Source: Ochrovirga pacifica (GTDB lineage: Bacteria; Bacteroidota; Bacteroidia; Flavobacteriales; Flavobacteriaceae). Taken from it: DNA of 64,000 bases. The stretch covers positions 1 through 64,000 of the forward strand of contig NZ_AFPK01000062.1 of assembly GCF_000220525.1 (NCBI RefSeq). Direction: 5' to 3'. Positions 56,431-64,000 of this stretch are shown here, piece after piece. The position numbers and the translations under genes were made by a program. Below the pieces are notes generated by a model. That model saw only the letters and a program-made list of their open reading frames with translations, was not told the origin of the DNA and ran no database searches. Each line of letters opens with the position of its first letter. Within the stretch, counting starts at the first letter, position 1.

Positions 56431-57555
56431 TTACTCATTACATACTATTTCACTAACAGGAATAATATCTGATTTAGCTATATTTTGATTTACACCAGCT
56501 TTCATCAATATAAACTGATCCAACCCGTTATATGTAGACCTCATAGAAACTTCCATTGTATATATACCCGGAGCATTAAAAACTACATAAACTCCGTAAC
56601 CAGGACCATCGTTTGTAGTTCCTGAATATTTCCAAATATCTACGTTTTTTATATAAACTTTCATCCAACCATCCTTACTAGAGCCTTTAGGGTAAGGAGT
56701 ACTTCCATTTTTATTACCTCTAGGATAGATAGTTGTTGGATTTTGACCAGCGTTATAACCATAAAAATCATCTGCATCGTTAAAACGTAACCAACTATCG
56801 TTATGCTCACTATTTCCATCTATATTATTGATGATAATAGACTTCCATTGAAAACGATATACTCCAGTATTTGATATTTTAATTTTATAAGTCAGTACAT
56901 TTACTCCAGGATTCCCAAAATGTTGCCCTTGATCTTTATTGTAAATATAACCTTGCCCAGAATAGCCCGATAAATTAGCAGCTGATGAGAATTTACTAGT
57001 AACTTCTGCAAACCTAGTTACATCTGTAAAAGTCCATTTTTTTAAATCCTTTGCACTTTCCATTTCTCCCTTAACAATACCATCTTTCTCTACATAAAGA
57101 ATATCTGTACAAGCTAACAACTCTCCGTTATCTCCTATTCCATTTCCGTTTTTATCTTCTGTCTCAGTTGCATCCAAAGGAAAAGCATCGTCTACATCTA
57201 ATACTCCATCATCGTCATCATCGGTATCTTCATTATTACCTATACCATCATTATCTGTATCTAAAGACTCATTTTCATTTAATGGAAAAGCATCATTTAC
57301 ATCTAACACTCCATCATTATCATCATCAGTGTCTTCATTATTACCAATATCATCTCCATCTGTATCTACAGATTCATTCTTATTAAAAGGAAAAGCATCA
57401 TCTACATCTAACACCCCATCATTATCGTCATCGGTATCTACTGAATCTTCTATTCCATCATTATCAAAATCTATTTTCTCAACACTATCTTTTGAACAAC
57501 TGTTTATAAAAAACATCAAACATAAAAAAGTAAGAACTCGTAATATTTTATTCAT
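56431..57555 (-). CDS. Surface lipoprotein with thrombospondin type 3 repeats and a C-terminal beta domain
   Basis: A 374-residue lipoprotein (FFINSC, Cys20). Residues about 28-145 are acidic calcium-binding TSP3 repeats (DTDDDNDGVLDVDDAFPFN repeated three times). The C-terminal 220 residues form a beta-rich domain I cannot place; FRWQWKS-like YRFQWKSIIINN, SWLRFNDADDFYGYN and PGIYTMEVSMRSTYNGLDQFILMK look like a carbohydrate-binding module. It probably sits at the outer surface and binds polysaccharide near the sulfatase encoded after it. Confidence 0.8.
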   Translation of the reverse strand: MNKILRVLTFLCLMFFINSCSKDSVEKIDFDNDGIEDSVDTDDDNDGVLDVDDAFPFNKNESVDTDGDDIGNNEDTDDDNDGVLDVNDAFPLNENESLDTDNDGIGNNEDTDDDDDGVLDVDDAFPLDATETEDKNGNGIGDNGELLACTDILYVEKDGIVKGEMESAKDLKKWTFTDVTRFAEVTSKFSSAANLSGYSGQGYIYNKDQGQHFGNPGVNVLTYKIKISNTGVYRFQWKSIIINNIDGNSEHNDSWLRFNDADDFYGYNAGQNPTTIYPRGNKNGSTPYPKGSSKDGWMKVYIKNVDIWKYSGTTNDGPGYGVYVVFNAPGIYTMEVSMRSTYNGLDQFILMKAGVNQNIAKSDIIPVSEIVCNE

Positions 57556-57858
57556 CTTTAACTGCTATTAATTAATACAATAACAAAAAAAGGAGCACAG
57601 CTTTAAAATTTCATTAAAATTAAATTAAAATCAATGATTTTATACTAAAAAAGGCAACCTGCTACAGATTGCCTTTGACTTAATTAATACAACTAACACT
57701 TATAAATAGTATCTAATCAAGTTTAGAGAGTTAAAAAAACACTTTTATTTATACATACTTAAACTCTTTATGATAAGTGTTGTTCATTCAGGAGCAAAGA
57801 AACCTGATAGGTTTAAAAAAAAATTAACTTTTAATTAACCCATGCTCTCTTTACAACA
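57556..57858. other. Intergenic region with GH92-unit terminator
   Basis: 303 bp without a gene. It holds the hairpin at 57650-57676; the start region of the TSP3 lipoprotein gene is AT-rich and shows no clear promoter. Confidence 0.6.
57650..57676 (-). terminator. Intrinsic terminator of the GH92 unit
   Basis: Arms AAAGGCAA and TTGCCTTT, 11-base loop, followed by T-rich minus-strand sequence. It is about 180 bp past the stop at 57859, leaving a long untranslated 3' part. Confidence 0.8.
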
Positions 57859-60138
57859 TTAATTATTTGTTTTACTCATTTCAAACACAATAGTAGAACC
57901 ATCCAATAAATCCTGATGTGAAATTTCCATCTTTTCTACTTTTTTACCATTAATAGATACTGATTTAATGTACTTATTCTCTGGAGAATTATTTTTTGCT
58001 ATTATTTTGGCTGTTTTACCACCTGCAACTTTAATCTCCACAGTATCAAAAATAGGCCTACCAATAGAATACTCTGGTTTTCCAGGACAAATAGGATAGA
58101 ATCCTATAGCATTTAACACATACCATGCAGACATTTGCCCACAATCTTCGTTCCCTGCCAAACCATTAGGGTTATTAAAATACATCTCTTTCATCACCTT
58201 ATCTGCATAATACTGTGTTAACCATGGTTTTGTGGAATGATTAAACAAATGAATAATATGATGACTCGGCTCATTTCCATGAACATATTGTCCTATTAAT
58301 CCAGAAATATCTCCTGGGACGTGTTCTCCTTCTTGTTTTGAACTAGTAGTAAATAAAGTTTCTAACCTTTCAGTAAACACATCTTTACCTCCCATGGTTT
58401 CTTGGAAACCTTTAATGTCGTGAGGCACAAACCAAGACCATTGCCAAGCATTTCCTTCACAATAATCCGTTTTCCAGTGTGATGAATTATTTGGATTGAA
58501 TGGTGTTCTCCAGGATTTATCAGACATTATACCTCTCATAAATTGAGTCTCTCTATCGTAATATTTTTGATAATACTTTGAACGCTCTATGTATTGATTG
58601 TAAAGATCTGTTTTACCTAAATCTTTAGCCATTTGAGCAATACACCAGTCGTTATATGCAAATTCTAAAGCCTTAGCAACAGAAGCCACAGTTTTATCTC
58701 CTGGTATATAACCTAGTTCCGCAACATATTTCTTACCTATTTCCATCACATTACCAGCTGCATTGTTATAACCTGACACTTTTAACATAGAAGGATCATA
58801 AACTGATGCTTCAATCATTGCCTGTAAAGCTTCTTCTGCATTGTAATCGGAAATTCCTTTTACATAAGCATCATAAATAACTGCTACAGAGTGGTAACCC
58901 AACATAGTCCCTGTATAATTAGAAGCCAACTCCCACTTTGGTAAAATTCCTCCTTCTTTTCTTTTTTGTAATAATGTTTTAATCAACTCATTATCTTTTT
59001 CAGGATTTATAATTGTTAACAATGGGTGTAAACCTCTAAACGTATCCCACAAAGAAAAAATAGTGTGGTTTGTAAACTCATCAGAAACATGAGGTTTTTG
59101 ATCCATTCCCATATACCCTCCATCTACATCCATTGCTGTGTTTGGGCTTAACATTGAATGGTACATTGCTGTATAGAAAATTGTTTGTTGATCTTTTGTT
59201 CCTCCAGCAGTATTTATTTTTGACAACTTTTGATTCCAAGCAACTTTACTTTCTGCAACTATTTGGTTAAAATTAAAATGAGGCAATTCTACTACCATGT
59301 TCATCTTTGCTCCTTCGCAACTCACGGGTGATAATGCTACTTTAACTTGAATTTTTTCATTAGCTTGGGTTTTAAAATTTAGTTTTGCTCTTAAATTTTT
59401 ACCTTTACTCCATTCTTTTAAATTAGGACGTAACTCGTTATTTACGTATAGTTCAGATGTAAAAGGTTTAGAAAACTTTGCATAGAAATAAATGGCCTGG
59501 TTAGTCGCCCAGCCTTTGGTTATTTTCATTCCCTCTATCTCTGTGTCACTAATAACCTTTATATACACCTTTTTATTTTCATGCATCTGTAAACTATGCG
59601 TTAAATCTACAATAATTGAAGCCTTATCTGTAGCAGGAAAAGTATACTGATGCATTCCTACTCTTGTTGTGGAAGTTAATTCAGCTTTTACTCCATAGTC
59701 TAACAAATCGGTAGCATAATAACCTACTTCTGCTTTTTCTGTTTTTTTATTGAACTTAGATATTATCCTTTTTTCATCGGAGAATTGAATATCACCTGTT
59801 GTTGGTAACAATAGAATATCTCCATAATCTCCAATACCAGTACCTGAAAGATGTGTATGGCTAAAACCGTAAACAGTATCATCACTATAATGATACCCTG
59901 AACAAGCATCCCATCCTTCTAATCTTGTATCTGGACTTAACTGAACCATTCCGTATGGCCTAGAAGGACCAGGATAGGTATGACCATGTCCTCCTGTACC
60001 AATAAAAGGATTTACATACTCCGTAAATACCTTTACGGGCAACTCTATTTCTGACTTTTCATTGTTACAAGAACAAAATAAAATAGCCAATCCTAGGACT
60101 ATTAATTTTGTCTTACTCATTAATTTACTCATATTCAT
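57859..60138 (-). CDS. GH92 alpha-mannosidase lipoprotein, canonical type
   Basis: A 759-residue lipoprotein (lipobox AILFCSC) with the classic GH92 pattern: YVNPFIGTGGHGHTYPG near the start, EGNAWQWSWFVPHD (about 566, catalytic acid Glu), VHGNEPSHH (about 616) and GNEDCGQMSAWYVLNAIGFYP (about 666). GNEPSHH is associated with exo-alpha-1,2-mannosidases in characterised enzymes. Calcium-dependent, inverting. It is the last gene of the unit with the gene at 60154 (16 bp upstream), probably at the outer membrane or periplasm. Confidence 0.93.
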   Translation of the reverse strand: MNMSKLMSKTKLIVLGLAILFCSCNNEKSEIELPVKVFTEYVNPFIGTGGHGHTYPGPSRPYGMVQLSPDTRLEGWDACSGYHYSDDTVYGFSHTHLSGTGIGDYGDILLLPTTGDIQFSDEKRIISKFNKKTEKAEVGYYATDLLDYGVKAELTSTTRVGMHQYTFPATDKASIIVDLTHSLQMHENKKVYIKVISDTEIEGMKITKGWATNQAIYFYAKFSKPFTSELYVNNELRPNLKEWSKGKNLRAKLNFKTQANEKIQVKVALSPVSCEGAKMNMVVELPHFNFNQIVAESKVAWNQKLSKINTAGGTKDQQTIFYTAMYHSMLSPNTAMDVDGGYMGMDQKPHVSDEFTNHTIFSLWDTFRGLHPLLTIINPEKDNELIKTLLQKRKEGGILPKWELASNYTGTMLGYHSVAVIYDAYVKGISDYNAEEALQAMIEASVYDPSMLKVSGYNNAAGNVMEIGKKYVAELGYIPGDKTVASVAKALEFAYNDWCIAQMAKDLGKTDLYNQYIERSKYYQKYYDRETQFMRGIMSDKSWRTPFNPNNSSHWKTDYCEGNAWQWSWFVPHDIKGFQETMGGKDVFTERLETLFTTSSKQEGEHVPGDISGLIGQYVHGNEPSHHIIHLFNHSTKPWLTQYYADKVMKEMYFNNPNGLAGNEDCGQMSAWYVLNAIGFYPICPGKPEYSIGRPIFDTVEIKVAGGKTAKIIAKNNSPENKYIKSVSINGKKVEKMEISHQDLLDGSTIVFEMSKTNN

Positions 60139-60153
60139 CTATTTGTGATTATT

Positions 60154-62364
60154 TTATTTTTTTACTCCCCATTTTTTATTAGGATAAGCACCCATTTCCA
60201 ACTCTAAAACTCCTCCGTTAATTAAATCGCTATGAGAAAACCATGGAGTATTTAATAGTTTTCCGTTTAGCTTAGCAGATTGGATATACTTATTCGTCTC
60301 ATTACATTTAGGAGCAGATATTATAAATTGCTTTCCATTAGGTAAATTCATTGTAATTTTAGAAAACAAGGGGCTACCAATAGTATATATAAGTTTTCCT
60401 GGTGTAATAGGATAAAATCCCATAGCAGAAAAAACAACAAAAGCAGACATACCTCCACCATCTTCATCTCCTGGAATTCCGAAAATATTGTCCTTAAACC
60501 AAGTGTTTAATAACATTCTTATCTTTTTTTGCGTCTTCCAAGGAGAATTTGTGTAATTGTATAAATAAGGAATGTGAAAACTTGGCTCATTACCCATAGA
60601 AAATTGTCCTACTATACCTGTAAAATCCGGAAAGCGAGCATTTAACTCATAAGTTGTTCTTCCCAAATCTTCTCTAAAATGTTGATCCAATCTTTCTTCA
60701 AAAGCCTTTGTTCCTCCCATTAACTCCTTTAAACCTTCAAGATCATGTTGAACGTTCCACAGATAGGTCCAGCCATTATTTTCATCGTAATAATCTCTAC
60801 CTCCCATTCCTCCATCAAACTTCGGATCAATGTCAATCCAGTTTCCATCTTTATCTTTAGGCATAAAAAAGCCTTTCTCTTTCCAATACAGGTTTTTGTA
60901 ATTTTTTGCTCTTTGTGAAAAAAGAAGGTAGTCCTTCTCTTTCCCTAATTCTTTAGCCAACTCTGCCAATGCCCAATCATCATACGAATGTGCTAAAGTT
61001 ACAGCTACTGCTTGCCTTTTTTCAAAATCATCAACCAAAGAGACAGTCTCTTTTTCTCCAGGATGTAAAGCAGGGAAATACCCTTTTTTTGCATAAAACG
61101 TATCTAATTCACATGCTGGTGCAGACTTCCAAGCAACCATAGTTTGCTGAAATGCATTTTTTCTTATTGCTTCATAAGCCATTTCAATATCAAAACCTCT
61201 AACTCCTTTTCTCCATGCATCCAAAATCATAATTGTAGAATGAAAACCATTCATAGGCCTTGTTTCACCATGCAGTTGCGGAAATTGTGGTAACCAGCCC
61301 CATTGTTCATACATTCTTACATATGAATCTATCATGTCTGACTCCATTTCTGGATTAAATATGTATCGTAAGGGATGTAAGGCTAAAAAAGTATCCCAAA
61401 CCCAATCATCCACATAAAAATCTTTTTCCCCCTGGTGTAATTTTCCATCGTAATTACTGTAATATTTACCGTCTTCAGAGATATTTACCATTCTTTCATA
61501 AGATCGGTAAAGTGCTGTATAAAAGGTTCTTTTGTATGCCTCTGTTCCTCCTTCTACTACAATTTGATTGGTGATTTTTGACCACTCTTTATGTCCTTCT
61601 TCTTTTACTTTATTAAAGTTCCAATGGGGAATTTCTTTATTTAAATTCTTTTTTGCTTGCTCAACACTTATAAAAGAAATTCCATATTTTAATGAAATTA
61701 TTTGCTCTGAATTGTTATCAAATTGAATCCATGAATTTAATATATCTCCACTCTTTACCTGTAAAAACTCTCCACTAGCACTCAATTCAGCATAAGCATA
61801 TGCTTTCATTCCTTCAAAAATTTCTACTCCTTGTATAGATCCATCCTTATTTCGTTCCCATTTGTCTCCACCTAGTAGATGTTTTAAGAACAATTGTTTA
61901 GACTCTGTATCCTCTTTAAAAGTAAACCTGAAAAAACCTGATTTTCTATGAGGTGAATATTCTACAGTAATATTGTAATCTTCTAACCAAGTAGAGTAAT
62001 AGTAAGGTTTAGCAACCTCTAACTCTTGATCCCATGCTGAGACAGGTTCTACTTGTTTATCCACATCACCACTTACAGGCAAAACATTAAAAATTGGATT
62101 TGCTCTATGTTTTCTGGTTGTAAATGGAAATGAACGAATTTGATCGTCTCTGTAATCTTTTCTATCAGGATACATTCTAACCATTGAATTTGGTCTGTGT
62201 ATTCTTGTTCTTGTAGGTTGTAAAAAAGGGGCTACTCCTCCTATTTGGGGATCTATATAGGTAACTAAATCTTTTTTGTTTTCCTGATTCTTGTCTAAAC
62301 AAGAAACCAATAAAACTGTTATTACAAGAAGTAAATACTTATAAAAGGGATTATTCATTTTCAT
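60154..62364 (-). CDS. GH92-family alpha-mannosidase lipoprotein, divergent subgroup
   Basis: A 736-residue lipoprotein (LLVSC, Cys22) with GH92 motifs in the same divergent form as the enzyme at 44720: DENNGWTYLWNVQHD (about 531), SMGNEPSFH (about 594) and GDEDGGGMSAFVVFSAMGFYP (about 634). The pair probably shares a different linkage or substituted-mannose preference from the canonical neighbour. It starts directly after the GH71/99-like gene (no gap) and lies 16 bp before the canonical GH92. Confidence 0.9.
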   Translation of the reverse strand: MKMNNPFYKYLLLVITVLLVSCLDKNQENKKDLVTYIDPQIGGVAPFLQPTRTRIHRPNSMVRMYPDRKDYRDDQIRSFPFTTRKHRANPIFNVLPVSGDVDKQVEPVSAWDQELEVAKPYYYSTWLEDYNITVEYSPHRKSGFFRFTFKEDTESKQLFLKHLLGGDKWERNKDGSIQGVEIFEGMKAYAYAELSASGEFLQVKSGDILNSWIQFDNNSEQIISLKYGISFISVEQAKKNLNKEIPHWNFNKVKEEGHKEWSKITNQIVVEGGTEAYKRTFYTALYRSYERMVNISEDGKYYSNYDGKLHQGEKDFYVDDWVWDTFLALHPLRYIFNPEMESDMIDSYVRMYEQWGWLPQFPQLHGETRPMNGFHSTIMILDAWRKGVRGFDIEMAYEAIRKNAFQQTMVAWKSAPACELDTFYAKKGYFPALHPGEKETVSLVDDFEKRQAVAVTLAHSYDDWALAELAKELGKEKDYLLFSQRAKNYKNLYWKEKGFFMPKDKDGNWIDIDPKFDGGMGGRDYYDENNGWTYLWNVQHDLEGLKELMGGTKAFEERLDQHFREDLGRTTYELNARFPDFTGIVGQFSMGNEPSFHIPYLYNYTNSPWKTQKKIRMLLNTWFKDNIFGIPGDEDGGGMSAFVVFSAMGFYPITPGKLIYTIGSPLFSKITMNLPNGKQFIISAPKCNETNKYIQSAKLNGKLLNTPWFSHSDLINGGVLELEMGAYPNKKWGVKK

Positions 62365-63708
62365 TTAAAAACTATTTAAATTGGGATATTGGGGTTGATT
62401 TATTGTTAAAGGAATTTCTTTTCTAAGCATCTCTCCTGCTTTTCCTGTTAACCATAAATAATAATCTGACGGTAAGCCTTCATAATCTAAAAAAGGGCTA
62501 TCTCCAATAGGAACATCATCAGTAACTTTAAAAATGCAAGTTCCTTCATCCATTTCATCAAACATAGCCACATACATGGTTTCAACGTTTTCTGATATTC
62601 CGTTGTAAAACTGCCTCCAAAGAAACTCTCCTTTTAATCTTGGAATAGACCCCAGATCTGCCTCTTCTCCTAAACCTTTCTTTAAGTTGTGCCAACTAAA
62701 ACCAGGGAATACTACGGGCATGTATAAAAGATCATTAGCATCGCACCAAGCCTTGTCGTTCTTAGTATAATTTTGTCTATGTTCATTAGCTTTATTCAAA
62801 CTATTATATCTACCAGGAGTCCAAGGATGAACAATATCTATGGATTTAATAAGTTCATGTAAAACCGGATCGTTAATACAATCTCTGGTTAAAGTTCTCC
62901 AACCTGTAGGAACTCCTAACAGGATAGAACAACCTCCATAAACAGGGTCATCTTTAAAGAATCTGATTAATTCTCTTACGTTTTCCAATGTATACTCTCT
63001 ATCCTTAAAACCTACTCCCCAAAGAGCTACAATAGGTTTGTTGTTATAGGTCAATAAATTTTTCTTGCTAGATTGGTTTATATTATATTTATCTACTAAT
63101 TGTTTCCAGTCTTTTATAGTATTCTCAACAATGTCTTGATTGCTACCTGAGAAATCATACATCACACTTATTAATCTATTATGATCTAATGAAGATTGAT
63201 AACAGTTATTAAAAACAGCATTTATATTATTGTGTGTTGTTTGATTTCTAACATTCGTCACAAACCTTTGTACAAAAACTCCATCAATACCATACTCTTC
63301 CATCCATTTAAAATGACGATCTACAGTTTTTGGATGTGTAGAAGAAAATACGTTAGCCTTTCTTCCATTTGAATGAATAAAAGAAGTTTCAAAGAGTTCT
63401 TTATCTGTAAACTCAGTCAAGTCTGGCCAATAATCAATAGAGCAAATACCTGGCTCAAATTTGCCTGATATCTTATAATGCTTCCAACCTAAATTATATC
63501 CATCAGTAGGAGTATTAAACCATCCTTGATATCCTGATAAGATTTTCCCTTTAACAGAGGTTACTTCATTTTGGCCGTTCTCATCAGAGTTTATATTATC
63601 CTCTATATTCACCTCTATCTTTTGACTAGAAGAAGTACTACAAGATAGTATTGCCCCCAAAAAAGGCACTAGAAGTATCTTATGCAAAAATCTAATTCTA
63701 CATTTCAT
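62365..63708 (-). CDS. GH71/GH99-like lipoprotein
   Basis: A 447-residue lipoprotein (AILSC, Cys23). It is a relative of the protein at 36501: ILSGYQGWFNTPTDGYNLGWKHY, WPDLTEF, FKWMEEYGIDGVFVQRF, VALWGVGFKDREY, PGFSWHNL and VAMFDEMDEGTCIFKV. A GH99-type endo-alpha-mannanase role is inferred from these annotations. It opens the unit with two GH92 enzymes and its stop codon abuts the start region of the gene at 62364. The two copies differ in anchoring: this one is a lipoprotein, the other has an ordinary signal peptide. Confidence 0.78.
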   Translation of the reverse strand: MKCRIRFLHKILLVPFLGAILSCSTSSSQKIEVNIEDNINSDENGQNEVTSVKGKILSGYQGWFNTPTDGYNLGWKHYKISGKFEPGICSIDYWPDLTEFTDKELFETSFIHSNGRKANVFSSTHPKTVDRHFKWMEEYGIDGVFVQRFVTNVRNQTTHNNINAVFNNCYQSSLDHNRLISVMYDFSGSNQDIVENTIKDWKQLVDKYNINQSSKKNLLTYNNKPIVALWGVGFKDREYTLENVRELIRFFKDDPVYGGCSILLGVPTGWRTLTRDCINDPVLHELIKSIDIVHPWTPGRYNSLNKANEHRQNYTKNDKAWCDANDLLYMPVVFPGFSWHNLKKGLGEEADLGSIPRLKGEFLWRQFYNGISENVETMYVAMFDEMDEGTCIFKVTDDVPIGDSPFLDYEGLPSDYYLWLTGKAGEMLRKEIPLTINQPQYPNLNSF

Positions 63709-63732
63709 AATTTTATTAAAATTTAGGTAGTA

Positions 63733-63768
63733 GTTTTCTATGCTTTATCTAGATAAAGCATAGAAAAC
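63733..63768. terminator. Perfect 36-bp palindrome between two PUL units
   Basis: Each 18-base arm begins GTTTTCTATGCTTTATCT or its complement, with no loop between. It lies 22 bp after the partial gene at 63791 and 24 bp before the ATG at 63708. There is no long T-run on either side, so termination or a processing barrier is likely but not certain. Confidence 0.6.
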
Positions 63769-63790
63769 CCATTATTTGACTCTTTTTTAG

Positions 63791-64000
63791 TTATTTAGCA
63801 ACCTTAAACTCTTCTTTTAATATTTTTAAATATTGATCACCATAAGCTGGAGTAACACCGTCTACCTTTAATTCATTAGACTCTTCTATTTGGGTACCAA
63901 TATTCCAATTATTAAAAGACTCTAGTAATACCATTTTAGACTCACCAACAGCACCACGAGCTGCATTACAAACCGACCTGAATAATTTCTCATTTTTTTC
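63791..64000 (-). CDS. C-terminus of a GH99-like protein (partial)
   Basis: The last 69 residues and TAA of a gene that begins beyond the window. The phrase VLLESFNNWNIGTQIEES followed by YGDQYLKILKEEF is the C-terminal pattern of GH99-like and related TIM-barrel proteins (usually SFNEWHEGTQIEP then YGDKYL). It is the likely endo-alpha-mannanase of this PUL, and is separated from the downstream unit by the 36-bp palindrome. Confidence 0.6.
   Translation of the reverse strand, partial: EKNEKLFRSVCNAARGAVGESKMVLLESFNNWNIGTQIEESNELKVDGVTPAYGDQYLKILKEEFKVAK

Noticed and set aside
57168-57386. Histidine/leucine-rich plus-strand ORF
   Set aside because: It is the antisense of the TSP3 repeat region; the acidic minus-strand protein has a lipobox and known repeats.
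1-64000. tRNA, rRNA or riboswitch
   Set aside because: Scanning the intergenic stretches by eye showed no cloverleaf or known riboswitch core; the gaps are AT-rich and mostly contain terminators.

Overview
All credible genes in this 64 kb window lie on the minus strand. The DNA is AT-rich. Lipoprotein and Sec signal peptides are frequent, three large proteins end in type IX secretion (T9SS, Por-type) sorting domains, and sulfatases and glycoside hydrolases are abundant. Together these point to a marine, alga-polysaccharide-degrading member of Bacteroidota, most likely Flavobacteriaceae. The species cannot be read from the sequence.

Right-to-left is the direction of transcription. About 1-14.5 kb is a defence island. 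A type I restriction-modification operon (hsdM, hsdS, an AlbA_2/ATPase-type protein, hsdR; 12097 to 4184) is followed by a wrecked antiphage reverse transcriptase. The wreck runs from 4118 past the window edge. It carries an RT domain (YVDD) and a C-terminal nitrilase-like domain with an intact Glu-Lys-Cys triad, the architecture of DRT type 1 (UG1). It is split by an IS30-family element (2555-3650) and by two apparent frameshifts. Upstream of hsdM lie repeat-rich non-coding DNA, one unrecognised coiled protein, and an AbiTii/TIGR02391-type protein.

About 14.7-64 kb is a polysaccharide utilization locus (PUL) broken into transcription units by clear hairpin terminators. From upstream to downstream they are: (a) the tail of a GH99-like protein; (b) GH71/99-like lipoprotein plus two GH92 enzymes; (c) thrombospondin-type-3 lipoprotein plus sulfatase; (d) a parallel beta-helix enzyme flanked by a decayed copy of itself and a decayed sulfatase; (e) a small exported protein plus an acetylesterase-like hydrolase; (f) a secreted single-haem protein; (g) GH92, GH3, GH95; (h) sulfatase plus GH71/99-like protein; (i) FucP-type transporter, three sulfatases, TIM-barrel isomerase-like lipoprotein, SMP-30-like propeller, SDR and mannose-6-phosphate isomerase; (j) two more secreted haem proteins, a flavin/Fe-S membrane fusion protein and a PVC-type dehydrogenase with cytochrome c.

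Taken together, the enzymes suggest use of a sulfated polysaccharide containing alpha-mannose and fucose (or galactose). Sulfatases strip sulfate, GH99-like and GH92 enzymes cut the mannan, GH95 and GH3 remove side chains, FucP imports a deoxyhexose, and ManA feeds mannose into glycolysis. No SusC/SusD pair or PUL regulator is visible here. The least explained and most interesting part is the redox module: three paralogous T9SS-secreted c-type haem proteins of 895-1415 residues, encoded with a haem-containing sugar-dehydrogenase-like lipoprotein and a membrane protein that fuses an FMN-binding domain, NapH-like Fe-S segments and a flavin-reductase domain.
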